Source of the DNA: Acidobacteria bacterium 28-9
GTDB lineage: Bacteria > Acidobacteriota > Blastocatellia > Pyrinomonadales > Pyrinomonadaceae
Assembly (NCBI GenBank): GCA_002050355.1
Contig: MWYY01000059.1
Coordinates: 27,756 to 91,755, forward strand
DNA: 64,000 nt
Direction: 5' to 3'
In this document: in pieces, positions 16,631 through 25,975 of the stretch
How the letters are laid out: every line of letters starts with the position of its first letter
Numbering within the stretch: position 1 is the first letter of the stretch
Program-made: the position numbers and the translations under genes
The notes under the pieces: generated by a model
What the model was told of the DNA's origin: nothing
What the model saw: only the letters and a program-made list of their open reading frames with translations
The model's database searches: none

Positions 16631-17992
16631 ATGAGTATTTTAATCGGAATTTTAGCGGTCGTTTTCGTTCTCGGAATCGCCATCAACATCCACGAGTTCG
16701 GACATTTCATTGTCGCCAAACTGCTGGGCATTCGCGTTGACGCTTATTCGTTTTTCGGTTTGGGTCCGCGCATTTGGGGCTTTAAGGTCGGACACACGGA
16801 TTACCGCATCAGCGCGATTCCGCTCGGCGCGTATGTCAAACTTTATGGCGACGAGGGAAGCGGAGCGCTCGAAGGCGCGGATAATCAAGCTGAAGTCGTG
16901 CCGGAATCAGAGCTTTACGAACTGCGTCCGCGCTGGCAGAAATTTCTCGTGATGGTCGGCGGACCGTTTATGAATATTATGCTTGCTCTGGCAATTCCTT
17001 TTGCGCTTGCCTTGATTAATGGCGTTCCCGCAACGCCTTCGCCGATTGTCGAATATGTAAAAGCGGGCGGCGCGGCGGAAAAAGCGAGAATCCTGCCGGG
17101 CGACCGAATCGTCGCTTTTGAAGGCACGGAAAGTCCGACGTGGCAGCGCGTTCAAAACGATTCGATGCTTTCGCCCGAAAAAGAAATTCCGATTGTCGTC
17201 GAAAGAAACGGTCAGCGCATTCCGCTCACGATTTCACCGACAAAAAAGACCGAAGGCGGGAATACGATCGGACTTCTTGATTTTGAACCCGAAGGCGAAA
17301 CCGAGCCGGTCGTCGTTGATTTGGTTCAGGAAGGAATGCCCGCCGCCGAAGCCGGTCTGCAAAAAGGCGATTTAATAAGTTCGATAAACGGTAATCCTGT
17401 GCGCAATCGTGCCGACGCCCGCCAGAAAATTATTGACAATGGGGCGAATCCGATTAAGCTGCGCATCAACCGTAACGACCAGGCACAGGAAATTACGGCG
17501 AACGCCAAAATCGGTGAAGACAATGTGCCAAAGATTGGTATCGGATTCAGCAATCAATACGCCAAAGCGCGTGAACGAGTCGGCATCGCTCAATCCGCCG
17601 CATTTGCCTGGAACTCGAATATGGAAATTTTGCGAATGACCGGAAAGGCTTTCGGACAAGTTTCCAAAGGCGAACGCTCGGCGGGGGAAACTTTTTCCGG
17701 TCCAATTGGAATCGTGCAAATTATCTCGCAAATCGCCAACAGCGCCGGGTTTGAAGGCTTACTTTTTATTTTGGGTTTGATTAGCCTAAATTTAGGCGTC
17801 TTTAATTTGCTGCCGATTCCGATGCTCGACGGCGGGCAGATTATGGTTCTGGCAATCGAAGGTTTTCTCGGGCTGTTTGGCTTGACGCTCTCGATGGCAG
17901 TAAAAGAAAAAATTCAGCTCGTTGGTTTAGCGGCGATTGTGCTGTTGATGGTGTTCACGATTTTCAACGACGTTTCAAGATTCTTCAGATAA
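16631..17992 (+). CDS. rseP: Site-2 intramembrane zinc protease RseP
   Basis: Inner-membrane protease that cleaves anti-sigma factors or signal-peptide remnants within the membrane. It begins with a membrane helix carrying the zinc motif HEFGH (NIHEFGHFIVAKLLGI). Two PDZ domains follow in the periplasmic part (LPGDRIVAFEG, LQKGDLISSINGNPV), and near the C-terminus is the NLLPIPMLDGGQ motif with the third zinc ligand. At 453 aa the length is typical. It lies between dxr and ispG. Confidence 0.95.
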   Translation: MSILIGILAVVFVLGIAINIHEFGHFIVAKLLGIRVDAYSFFGLGPRIWGFKVGHTDYRISAIPLGAYVKLYGDEGSGALEGADNQAEVVPESELYELRPRWQKFLVMVGGPFMNIMLALAIPFALALINGVPATPSPIVEYVKAGGAAEKARILPGDRIVAFEGTESPTWQRVQNDSMLSPEKEIPIVVERNGQRIPLTISPTKKTEGGNTIGLLDFEPEGETEPVVVDLVQEGMPAAEAGLQKGDLISSINGNPVRNRADARQKIIDNGANPIKLRINRNDQAQEITANAKIGEDNVPKIGIGFSNQYAKARERVGIAQSAAFAWNSNMEILRMTGKAFGQVSKGERSAGETFSGPIGIVQIISQIANSAGFEGLLFILGLISLNLGVFNLLPIPMLDGGQIMVLAIEGFLGLFGLTLSMAVKEKIQLVGLAAIVLLMVFTIFNDVSRFFR

Positions 17993-18016
17993 ACGTCGAG
18001 AAAAATGTAATAACTT

Positions 18017-18058
18017 TATAGCGTTTGTGATAGTGGTTTTTATTTCACAAACGCTATA
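18017..18058. promoter_or_regulatory. 14-bp perfect inverted repeat before ispG
   Basis: TATAGCGTTTGTGA and TCACAAACGCTATA flank a 14-nt loop between rseP and ispG. The right arm runs into TATAAT (18055-18060), a consensus -10 box, and only a weak T-tract follows. It may be a regulator site overlapping an ispG promoter or a hairpin terminator for rseP. Confidence 0.6.
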
Positions 18059-18074
18059 ATACTTTTTGAAAGTT

Positions 18075-19184
18075 ATGAAAAGAAAATCCAAAGCGGTAAT
18101 GGTTCGTGATATACAAATCGGCGGCGGCGCGCCGGTCGCGGTTCAATCAATGACGAAAACCGACACGACCGATGTTGATGGAACGATTCGGCAAATCGAA
18201 GAAATGGTTGCGGCAGGCTGCGAAATCGTCCGCGTCGCCGTTCCTGACAAAGATGCCGCGATTGCCCTGAAAGAAATTCGCAAACGAACGAATGCTCCGC
18301 TGGTTGCCGACATCCATTTTCATTACAAATTAGCTTTGATGGCGCTCGAAGCCGGAATTGATAAACTCCGAATTAATCCGGGTAATATCGGCTCAATTGA
18401 AAGAGTCAGAGAAGTGGTGCGCGCCTGCGAAACGCAGAAAGTTCCAATCAGAATCGGCGTCAACGGCGGCTCTTTAGAAAAAGATTTGTTGAAAAAATAC
18501 GGCACGGCGACGCCCGAAGCGATTGTCGAATCGGGAGTGCGGCACGTGCGAATTTTGGAAGATTTAGGTTTTACCGAAACGATTATTTCTCTGAAAGCGT
18601 CGGACGTAAATCGAATGGTTGCGGCGTATCGGCTGATGTCGACAATCGTCGATTACCCTTTTCATCTCGGCGTAACCGAAGCCGGAACAGCTTTTGGCGG
18701 AACAATTAAGTCTGCAATCGGTTTGGGGATTTTGCTGCACGAAGGCATCGGCGACACGATTCGCGTATCTTTGGCGGCAGAACCGCACGAAGAAGTGCGC
18801 GTCGGCTGGGAAATCTTAAAGTCTCTGGAACTCAGAAAGCGCGGCGTTACGGTTGTTGCGTGTCCGACTTGCGGGCGTCTGGATATTGATAATTTTGTCG
18901 AAATCGTAACGGAAGTTGAACGTCGTCTGGCGCACGTTGAAGAGCCGCTTCACCTTTCGATTATGGGCTGCGCCGTCAACGGACCGGGCGAAGCGCACGA
19001 TTCGCAATTGGGCGTAACCTTTGGGCGCAACGTCGGAATGATTTTCAAAAACGGCGTTCCGATGCGCCGCGTCTCCGGCGCGGATATTGTCGAAGAATTC
19101 GTCAAGGAAGTCGAGATTTTGCGAAGCGAAGGCGTGCATGCTAAGTCTTTAGTTTCTGAAAATAATCTCGTTCAAATCACTTAA
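18075..19184 (+). CDS. ispG: 4-hydroxy-3-methylbut-2-en-1-yl diphosphate synthase
   Basis: Fe-S enzyme converting MEcPP to HMBPP in the MEP pathway. Motifs include AVQSMTKTDTTDV near the N-terminus, PLVADIHFHYKLAL, LRINPGNIG, and the [4Fe-4S] cysteines in ACPTCGRLDID and SIMGCAVNGPGEA. The ATG at 18075 (MKRKSKAVMV) is preferred to the track's TTG at 18066. It is the third gene of dxr-rseP-ispG, though a 14-bp inverted repeat separates it from rseP. Confidence 0.96.
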   Translation: MKRKSKAVMVRDIQIGGGAPVAVQSMTKTDTTDVDGTIRQIEEMVAAGCEIVRVAVPDKDAAIALKEIRKRTNAPLVADIHFHYKLALMALEAGIDKLRINPGNIGSIERVREVVRACETQKVPIRIGVNGGSLEKDLLKKYGTATPEAIVESGVRHVRILEDLGFTETIISLKASDVNRMVAAYRLMSTIVDYPFHLGVTEAGTAFGGTIKSAIGLGILLHEGIGDTIRVSLAAEPHEEVRVGWEILKSLELRKRGVTVVACPTCGRLDIDNFVEIVTEVERRLAHVEEPLHLSIMGCAVNGPGEAHDSQLGVTFGRNVGMIFKNGVPMRRVSGADIVEEFVKEVEILRSEGVHAKSLVSENNLVQIT

Positions 19185-19196
19185 AATAAAAGGAAA

Positions 19197-19296
19197 ATTT
19201 TTACCGCAGAGACACAGAGATAAAACGCAGAGAAGCGCGGAGTTTTGAAAAATTCTCCGCGCTTCTCTGCGAAAACTCCGCGTCTCTGCGGTAAAA
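19197..19296. repeat. Large palindromic 'ccgcagagacacagag' repeat
   Basis: About 100 bp in two nearly complementary arms: ttaccgcagagacacagaga... and ...gcgtctctgcggtaaa, with inner arms cgcagagaagcgcggag / ctccgcgcttctctgcg around a short loop. It can form a very long hairpin between ispG and waaF. From memory, similar 'cgcagagacgcagag' palindromes are scattered in unrelated bacterial genomes. Confidence 0.85.
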
Positions 19297-19304
19297 TTTA
19301 TTTT

Positions 19305-20339
19305 ATGAAAATAGTTGTGCGCGGAGCAAACTGGGTCGGTGATGCAGTGATGACGATTCCCGCTCTGCGCGCACTGCACGGCATTTTTCCATCTGCGAAA
19401 ATCGCGCTGCACACGCGCTCGTGGGCGAAAGGAATTTTCGAGGACACAGATTTTATCGACGAAATTCTGGTTTTTGAACCGGAAAAATCCGTCTTCAAAA
19501 CCGTTCTTGCGCAAGCGGAAATCTATCGGGAAAAAGAATTCGAGTTAGCCGTCGTGTTTCCAAACTCTTTTGAATCCGCGCTCATCACAAAACTCGGCAA
19601 AGTCTCCGCCAGATTCGGTTACAGTAAAGAAGGCAGAAGTTTTTTGCTGACGGACGCAGTAAAAATTCCCGAATGGAAAAACCAAAAACACGAAGTTTTT
19701 TATTATTTAAATTTGATTGCGGAGATCGAAAATAAATTTCTCGGCACAAAAACCGTTTTAGAAAGCGAGCCGCGATTCGATTTGCAAATTTCGAACGAAA
19801 GAAAAATTCAGGCGCGAACAATTTTGAGAGAAAACGACATTGTTGATTCCTCAAAAAAATTAATCGTCCTTTGTCCGGGTTCGACAAATTCAGAAGCAAA
19901 GCGTTGGCAAACGGAAAGTTACGCCGCGCTGAACGACAAAATTCAAACCCAATTGAACGCAAACGTCGTGCTTATCGGCGCACACAGCGAGTTGGACATA
20001 TCTAACGAAGTAGCGGAAAAATCTCGTTTGAAACCGATTATTTTAACCGGAAAAACCAGTTTAACCGAGGCGACGGCGATTTTGGGTATGTGTGATTTAC
20101 TCGTTTCAAACGATACGGGACCGGCGCACATTTCTTCAGCTTTGGGAACAAAAACGCTTGTAATTTTCGGTCCGACAAATCCAGGGACAACGCAGCCTTG
20201 GGGTTCGGAAATTATTCGCAACGCGGTCGAATGCTCGCCGTGTATGCTGCGCAAATGCCCGATTGACCATCGCTGTATGACCTGGATTTCCGCGGCGGAA
20301 GTTTTTGAAAAAGCAAAAGAAAAATTAAAAACAGATTAA
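19305..20339 (+). CDS. waaF: ADP-heptose:LPS heptosyltransferase (WaaF type)
   Basis: GT9-family enzyme adding heptose to the LPS inner core at the cytoplasmic face. It begins MKIVVRGANWVGDAVMTIPA, the classical N-terminal signature, and contains LIVLCPGSTNSEAKRW and LVSNDTGPAHISSALG for the nucleotide-sugar site. The track start at 19245 lies in the palindromic repeat; the ATG at 19305 fits the family. The neighbouring gmhB makes the ADP-heptose precursor, so the two form a heptose cassette. Confidence 0.93.
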   Translation: MKIVVRGANWVGDAVMTIPALRALHGIFPSAKIALHTRSWAKGIFEDTDFIDEILVFEPEKSVFKTVLAQAEIYREKEFELAVVFPNSFESALITKLGKVSARFGYSKEGRSFLLTDAVKIPEWKNQKHEVFYYLNLIAEIENKFLGTKTVLESEPRFDLQISNERKIQARTILRENDIVDSSKKLIVLCPGSTNSEAKRWQTESYAALNDKIQTQLNANVVLIGAHSELDISNEVAEKSRLKPIILTGKTSLTEATAILGMCDLLVSNDTGPAHISSALGTKTLVIFGPTNPGTTQPWGSEIIRNAVECSPCMLRKCPIDHRCMTWISAAEVFEKAKEKLKTD

Positions 20340-20345
20340 CATGAG

Positions 20346-20918
20346 ATGAACACGGATAAATCACAGACAAATCCAAAATCCAAAGCTGTTTTCCTCGACC
20401 GCGACGGCACAATTTGCGAAGACGTGAATTATCTTTCGCGTGCCAAGGATTTGCGGATTTTTCCGTTTGTGGCAGAAGCAATTAAATTATTGAATAACAA
20501 CAATTTTCTTGTCATTTTAATCACGAACCAATCCGGAATCGCGCGCGGGTATTTTGACGAAAACACCTTATGCGAAATTCACGAAAAACTCGTTTCGGAA
20601 TTAGCTTTACAGGGCGCGGCGCTCGACCAGATTTACTTTTGCCCGCACAACACGGATGACAACTGCAAATGCCGCAAGCCGAAAATTGGTATGATTGAGC
20701 AGGCAACCGAAGATTTTGCAATTGATTTGGAAAAGAGTTGGACAATTGGCGATAAAGCGATTGATGTTGAGTTAGGCTTTAATGCGGGAACAAAAACCAC
20801 GTTGGTTTTGACCGGTTACGGACGGAAAGAAATTGAAAAAATGAAAAGAAAACCGAATTTGATTACGCAAAATTTATTGGAAGCAGTCGGAGAAATTATG
20901 AATTACGAGGAGACCTGA
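20346..20918 (+). CDS. gmhB: D-glycero-D-manno-heptose 1,7-bisphosphate 7-phosphatase
   Basis: HAD-family phosphatase of ADP-heptose synthesis. Motif I is FLDRDGTICED, motif II ILITNQSGIARG, and the zinc-binding loop CPHNTDDNCKCRKP is typical of GmhB rather than histidinol phosphatases. The IGDKAIDVELG segment gives motif IV. It starts 7 bp after waaF. Its last codons (IMNYEE) coincide with one arm of an inverted repeat whose other arm is at 21000-21019, so the repeat has shaped the C-terminus. Confidence 0.93.
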   Translation: MNTDKSQTNPKSKAVFLDRDGTICEDVNYLSRAKDLRIFPFVAEAIKLLNNNNFLVILITNQSGIARGYFDENTLCEIHEKLVSELALQGAALDQIYFCPHNTDDNCKCRKPKIGMIEQATEDFAIDLEKSWTIGDKAIDVELGFNAGTKTTLVLTGYGRKEIEKMKRKPNLITQNLLEAVGEIMNYEET

Positions 20919-21019
20919 AATTCTGCAGTTTATTATTTTACGAATATTTTTCCATTTGCAATTTCTCAAACCTTGCAATTGATGTTTGGCAAAACGTCTT
21001 CTCTCGTAATTCATAATTT
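20894..21019. repeat. Inverted repeat spanning the gmhB end (attatgaattacga type)
   Basis: AAATTATGAATTACGAG near 20894-20912, in the gmhB C-terminus, is mirrored by CTCGTAATTCATAATTT at about 21003-21019. The units look heptad-based (ATTATGA ATTACGA), as in the other intergenic repeats of this window. Confidence 0.65.
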
Positions 21020-21032
21020 TTAATTCATATTC

Positions 21033-21386
21033 TCAAGCCATTCTTCCGAAATCGTCTTCGAGTCTGACAATATCGTCTTCGCCGAAGTAGTCGCCGGTTT
21101 GCGTTTCGATAAAAACGAGCAGCTCTTTCGCGTCCGGGTTTTCAACGCGATGTGCATCGCCAAGAGCAATATCAATAGATTTGCCGGTTTTGACCAGAAT
21201 TTCCTCGTCGTTTAAGGTTACTTTAGCCGTGCCGCGCACGACAAACCAGTGTTCGGCGCGGCGTTTGTGTTTCTGGTAGCTCAGACGCTTTTCCGGCAGC
21301 ACTTCAATTCTCTTAACCTTAAAGCATTCGCCTTCGTCCAGAACCGTATAATTTCCCCATGGGCGTTCATCAAATTCATTTACCAT
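21033..21386 (-). CDS. Cupin, type II mannose-6-phosphate isomerase-like
   Basis: A 117-aa single cupin resembling the C-terminal isomerase domain of ManC/AlgA. RPWGNYTVLDEG opens the protein. The metal-site motif KHKRRAEHWFVVRGTAKV carries the conserved His and Glu, and LGDAHRVENP completes the second cupin motif. It may isomerise mannose-6-phosphate and fructose-6-phosphate, or simply bind sugars. Its start codon and first codons (ATGGTAAATGAA) lie within a heptad repeat (21375-21410), so the repeat may have supplied the start. Confidence 0.82.
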   Translation of the reverse strand: MVNEFDERPWGNYTVLDEGECFKVKRIEVLPEKRLSYQKHKRRAEHWFVVRGTAKVTLNDEEILVKTGKSIDIALGDAHRVENPDAKELLVFIETQTGDYFGEDDIVRLEDDFGRMA

Positions 21387-21410
21387 TTATGATTCACCAT
21401 TTACCATTTT
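21375..21410. repeat. AATGGTA/AATGGTG heptad repeat at the cupin start
   Basis: On the minus strand the units AATGGTA AATGGTG AATCATA AATGGTA AATGAAT run across the cupin start codon. Same family as the repeats at 31977, 39439 and 44097. Confidence 0.7.
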
Positions 21411-21678
21411 TTCACATTCCGAGATTTTTAATCAAAAACCCGTAAATATCGGCTTGTTCTTCGATTACTTTTGCCGTCGGTTTGCCCGCGCCGTGTCCGG
21501 CTTTGGTTTCAATACGAATCAGAACAGGAGCGTCGCCGGCTTGTGCTTCCTGCAAAGTCGCCGCGTATTTGAAACTATGCGCCGGAACAACGCGGTCGTC
21601 GTGGTCGGCGGTGGTGACTAAAACCGCCGGATATTTCGTTCCCTTTTTAAGATTGTGCAGCGGGGAATATTTATAAAT

Positions 21679-22228
21679 CGCCGCGAATTCTTCAGGGTTG
21701 TCGGGCGAGCCGTAATCGGAAGTCCAGTAGCGTCCGGCGGTGAATTTGTGAAAGCGGAGCATATCCATTACGCCGACGGCGGGAAGTGCCGCGCCGAAAA
21801 GTTCGGGACGTTGATTCAAAACCGCGCCGACGAGCAACCCGCCGTTTGAGCCGCCTTGAATGGCAAGTTTTTTGGGACTCGTATATTTAGTGGAAATCAG
21901 ATATTCAGCCGCCGCAATGAAATCATCGAAGGCGTTTTGGCGTTTTAATTTGATTGCCGATTCGTGCCATTCCTTGCCGTATTCGCCGCCGCCGCGCAAA
22001 TTCGCCACCGCGTAAACGCCGCCCATTTCCAGCCACGCCAGACGCGCGACGGAAAAGCCCGGCGTTAAAGAACTGTTAAAGCCGCCGTAACCGTAAAGCA
22101 AAGTCGGGTTCGTGCCGTCCATTTTCAAGCCTTTTTTGTGGACGATAAACATTGGAATTTCCGTTGCGTCTTTGCTTTTATATTTGACTTGTTTGACTTC
22201 GTAATCGGCGGAATTAAATTTGACGTTT
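21679..22228. repeat. 550-bp tandem duplication, unit 1
   Basis: Read line by line, identical to 22229-22778 at an offset of 550 bp. The length is not a multiple of three, so it breaks the prolyl oligopeptidase frame. Confidence 0.97.
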
Positions 22229-22778
22229 CGCCGCGAATTCTTCAGGGTTGTCGGGCGAGCCGTAATCGGAAGTCCAGTAGCGTCCGGCGGTGAATTTGTG
22301 AAAGCGGAGCATATCCATTACGCCGACGGCGGGAAGTGCCGCGCCGAAAAGTTCGGGACGTTGATTCAAAACCGCGCCGACGAGCAACCCGCCGTTTGAG
22401 CCGCCTTGAATGGCAAGTTTTTTGGGACTCGTATATTTAGTGGAAATCAGATATTCAGCCGCCGCAATGAAATCATCGAAGGCGTTTTGGCGTTTTAATT
22501 TGATTGCCGATTCGTGCCATTCCTTGCCGTATTCGCCGCCGCCGCGCAAATTCGCCACCGCGTAAACGCCGCCCATTTCCAGCCACGCCAGACGCGCGAC
22601 GGAAAAGCCCGGCGTTAAAGAACTGTTAAAGCCGCCGTAACCGTAAAGCAAAGTCGGGTTCGTGCCGTCCATTTTCAAGCCTTTTTTGTGGACGATAAAC
22701 ATTGGAATTTCCGTTGCGTCTTTGCTTTTATATTTGACTTGTTTGACTTCGTAATCGGCGGAATTAAATTTGACGTTT
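22229..22778. repeat. 550-bp tandem duplication, unit 2
   Basis: Second unit of the duplication. The junction shows at most 1 bp of microhomology. No difference between units was found. Confidence 0.97.
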
Positions 22779-24182
22779 GCGGTGCGGAAAACTTCCGATT
22801 TGCCGGTTTTCATATCGTAACGGAAAATCGTCGGCGGGGTTGCGTAACTCGAAAATGTGTAAAAAGTTTCCGTGTCGTCGCGTTCACCGCTGAACCCGCC
22901 TGCCGAGCCGATGCCCGGAAGGTCAACGTTGCGAACGAACTTTCCGTTCAGATCATAAATACGAATCTGAGTGTAAGCATCTTTAAGGTAATTTGTAACA
23001 AATTGATTGTTAATAAAACTAACCGAGCCGAGCGTTTCTTTGGCTTCGGGAACGATTTCTTTCCATACTTTGTCCGCTTTCGAGGTGTCAACCGCGACCA
23101 CGCGACCGCGCGGCGCGTCTTTGTCGGTTTCAAAATAAAACGTCGCGCCGTCGTTGCCGATAAAACCGTAGCTCGATTCGAGTTTATCAACGAGCGGCAA
23201 AACCTTTGAATCGGATTTACTCAAATCTTTGTAATAAATCATATTCTTCGGCGATGTGCCTTTGGAAACATACACAATCAGATATTTTCCGTCCTCGCTC
23301 ACACCGCCGCCGACGCTCATTTCCTTGTCGTCCGCCCGCTCATAAACAAGCACGTCTTCCGATTGCGCGGTGCCGAGCCGGTGATAATAAATTTTTTGAT
23401 TGTAATTCAGACCGGTCAGTTTTGATTTTTCATCAGTTGCGGGAAAGCGTGAGTAAAAAACGCCTTTGCCGTCTTTCGTGAAAGACGCGCCGGAAAATTT
23501 GATGTCTTTCAAAACGTCCGGCAAATCCTTGCCGGTTTCGACATCGCGGAAATGCCATTCAACCCAGTCAGAGCCGGAAGCGGATAAGCCGTAAGCCAGC
23601 AAATTGCCGTCGTCGGAAATCGAGAGACCGTTTAAGGCAACCGTGCCGTCGCTTGAGAGTTTATTCGGGTCAAACAGAACGCGCCCCGCGTCTTTGACGG
23701 ATTTGGCGACATACCAGACCGATTGGTTTTGCAGCCCGTCGTTTTTCGTATAAAAATATTTTCCGCCCTGTTCAAACGGCGCGGAATATCTTTCATAATT
23801 CCAAAGCTCGGTCAGGCGCGCTTTGATTTTTGCGCGTTCGGGAATTTGATTTAAATAGGCAAACGTAACTTTGTTTTGCGCCTCGACCCAAGCCTTCGTT
23901 TCAGCTGAATTATCGTCTTCGAGCCAGCGATACGGGTCTGAAATCTTTGTTCCGTGATAATCGTCCGTTTGTTCGACTTTTTTCGTTTTCGGGTAATCGA
24001 ATTTTGTTTGAGAAGAAGCATCCACTGCAGTAAACATAAAAACAACGAGAACAAAACACAACTTAAACATTAATTCACCCATAATCCACCTCAATAGAAA
24101 GTTTTTTAAGATTATAATTGGCGGTTGACGGAACGCAAAGCGAATAAAGATGCTTTATCGAATAAAAGCGAAAATTGCTTTT

Positions 24183-25373
24183 TTAGCAGAGGACTTTATT
24201 TGAATAAATCGGAGAAAGTTTTCGCAGATTTTCAATTGCTTTCGGCAGAACTTCTAAAACATATTCGACATCTTCAGCCGTGTTGTCTTTGCCGAAACTA
24301 AATCGAATCGCGCCGCGCGCCATTTCATCGTTTTTGCCGAGAGCGCGAATGACGGGCGAAGGCTCTAAAGAACCCGACGAACACGCCGAACCGGTCGAAA
24401 CCGCCACGCCTTGCAAATCGAGATTTATCAGCAGACTTTCGCCTTCGACAAAACGAAAAGATAAATTGGAAATGTGCGGCAGACGCTTTTCCCGGTCACC
24501 GTTAAATTCAAAATCGGAAATGTTTTCGCCGATTGTTTGTTCAAATTTATCGCGCAAATTTTTCAAACGCTCGTTTGTTTCGTTCAAATTATTTTTCGCC
24601 AGCTCGCAAGCCTTGCCCATTGCGACGATGTGCGGAACAGATTCGGTGCCGCCGCGTCGTTCTCGCTCTTGCCGACCTCCAATGTTTTGCGCGTGAAGCC
24701 GCACGCCGCGCCGCACATACAAAGCGCCCACGCCTTTTGGCGCATAAAGTTTATGCGCTGACATCGAAAGCATATCGCAGCCGATTTCTTCAACATCAAT
24801 CTCTGTTTTCCCGATTGCCTGAACCGCGTCCGTGTGAAACCAAATCTTTTTGCCTCCCGCTTTTTCGGCGCGAACAAGTTTTCCGATTTCTTCAACCGGT
24901 TGAATCGTCCCGATTTCATTGTTCGCCGTCATAATCGAAATCAAAATCGTATCTTCACGAATCGCGTTTTTTATATCTTCGATTCTGACGATTCCGTCTT
25001 CGTAAACTGGCAGGTAAGTTACTTCACAACCGCGCTTTTCGAGGTCTTGACAAACTTCTTTGACCGCCGAATGCTCGATTTGCGAAGTAATAATATGTTT
25101 GCCGTATTTTTCGTTCGCCTCGACCAGACCGCGAATCGCTAAATTATTCGCTTCCGTTCCGCCTGAGGTGAAAACAATTTCGGTGGGACGCGCGTTGATA
25201 ATTTCCGCGACTTGATGACGCGCCCGCTCAACTGCCGCCCGCGCTTCCTGCCCGAAAAAATGGATGCTCGAAGCGTTGCCGAACTTTTCAGTCAAAAACG
25301 GAAGCATCGCGCCGACTACTTCCTGATCAACCGGCGTGGTTGCGCTGTTGTCCAAGTAAACTCTACGAAACAT
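24183..25373 (-). CDS. iscS: Cysteine desulfurase (NifS/IscS family)
   Basis: PLP enzyme that takes sulfur from cysteine for Fe-S clusters and thiolated cofactors. It starts MFRRVYLDNSATTPVDQEV. Key segments are TSGGTEANNLAI, the PLP-Schiff-base lysine in SMSAHKLYAPKGVGALY, and the active-site Cys loop STGSACSSGSLEPSPV. At 396 aa the length is standard. No iscU or iscR lies next to it, so it may be a stand-alone NifS-like enzyme. Confidence 0.94.
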   Translation of the reverse strand: MFRRVYLDNSATTPVDQEVVGAMLPFLTEKFGNASSIHFFGQEARAAVERARHQVAEIINARPTEIVFTSGGTEANNLAIRGLVEANEKYGKHIITSQIEHSAVKEVCQDLEKRGCEVTYLPVYEDGIVRIEDIKNAIREDTILISIMTANNEIGTIQPVEEIGKLVRAEKAGGKKIWFHTDAVQAIGKTEIDVEEIGCDMLSMSAHKLYAPKGVGALYVRRGVRLHAQNIGGRQERERRGGTESVPHIVAMGKACELAKNNLNETNERLKNLRDKFEQTIGENISDFEFNGDREKRLPHISNLSFRFVEGESLLINLDLQGVAVSTGSACSSGSLEPSPVIRALGKNDEMARGAIRFSFGKDNTAEDVEYVLEVLPKAIENLRKLSPIYSNKVLC

Positions 25374-25427
25374 AATTCGATTTTAGCTTAACCGGGCGAA
25401 TGGCGGAAATGAGCCAAAAAGAAAAAT

Positions 25428-25452
25428 GGCGAAGGCAATCAAAGCCTTCGCC
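25428..25452 (-). terminator. Intrinsic terminator
   Basis: Stem GGCGAAGGC / GCCTTCGCC with a 7-nt loop. Read on the minus strand it is followed by ATTTTTCTTTTT. It would terminate the remnant gene at 25512-25857, upstream of the desulfurase gene. Confidence 0.7.
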
Positions 25453-25511
25453 GTGGTAATTGGTTTTATAAAACACTTTGTCAATAGGGTTCAGTCGTTT
25501 TCGAGCCGCGA

Positions 25512-25857
25512 CTATCTGCCGGTATTAACGAACTGAAGGCAGTCGCCTTGATTACGGAATGTGCGCGGGAAATCAAAACGCATTCCGCCGTCGTTCTCGC
25601 ATCTTTCTTTGTTGATCAGCGATGTCCGGCGCGCATCTCGCCCTTCGTGATTTTCTCCTCGTCAAGGGCAAATGCCGTTGACGGTGTAAGCCGCCCGTAA
25701 ACCAGACGTATCCGTCACTAGTCTGCGCCATCGAATAAACGGAATTTTGCGGTAATTCGTCGTCGGTCGTCCAAGAGTCAAAGCGATACTGCGCCGATGC
25801 CGAGATTAGCGGCATAAACAAACAGAAGATGAAAAGTAATTTCTCGAACAAACGCAT
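25512..25857 (-). pseudogene. Decayed fusion: propeller-sensor N-terminus plus tail of a secreted protein
   Basis: The first part (MRLFEKLLFIFCLFMPLISA, then SWTTDDELPQNSVYSMAQTS and DGYVWFTGGL) is the start of a periplasmic two-component-regulator propeller sensor. Blade sequence stops there and the frame becomes nonsense (HRQRHLPLTRRKSRR). Just downstream another frame gives CENDGGMRFDFPRTFRNQGD then CLQFVNTGR and a TAG at 25512-25514, resembling the Cys-rich tail of an unrelated secreted protein family. The locus looks like a deletion joining two old genes, both now broken. Confidence 0.6.
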
Positions 25858-25975
25858 ATCAGTCTCGAAGCATCTAAAAGAATTGAATTTGGGAAAGACT
25901 TACACAAAAAATCTAACTTGCAGAAAGCCCCTTTGACAAGCTAAATTAGAAAATACTTTTATTTTTGAGGGAATA

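Larger units (their letters stand above)
21412..24082 (-). pseudogene. Prolyl oligopeptidase (S9A), disrupted by a 550-bp tandem duplication
   Basis: The front ORF (22214-24082) has a signal peptide (MFKLCFVLVVFMFTAVDASSQ), the YHGTKISDPYRWLEDD start of the family, the propeller, and the catalytic Ser segment [13 protein letters not shown]. It then shifts frame at the duplication junction and stops after [11 protein letters not shown]. The rear ORF (21412-22152) repeats the Ser segment and carries the Asp ([10 protein letters not shown]) and His (AGHGAG) of the triad. Removing one 550-bp unit restores a single ~706-aa enzyme, the normal family length. As written, the front product lacks Asp and His. 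The ATG at 24082 follows AGGTGG closely; 24070 is an alternative. Confidence 0.9.
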
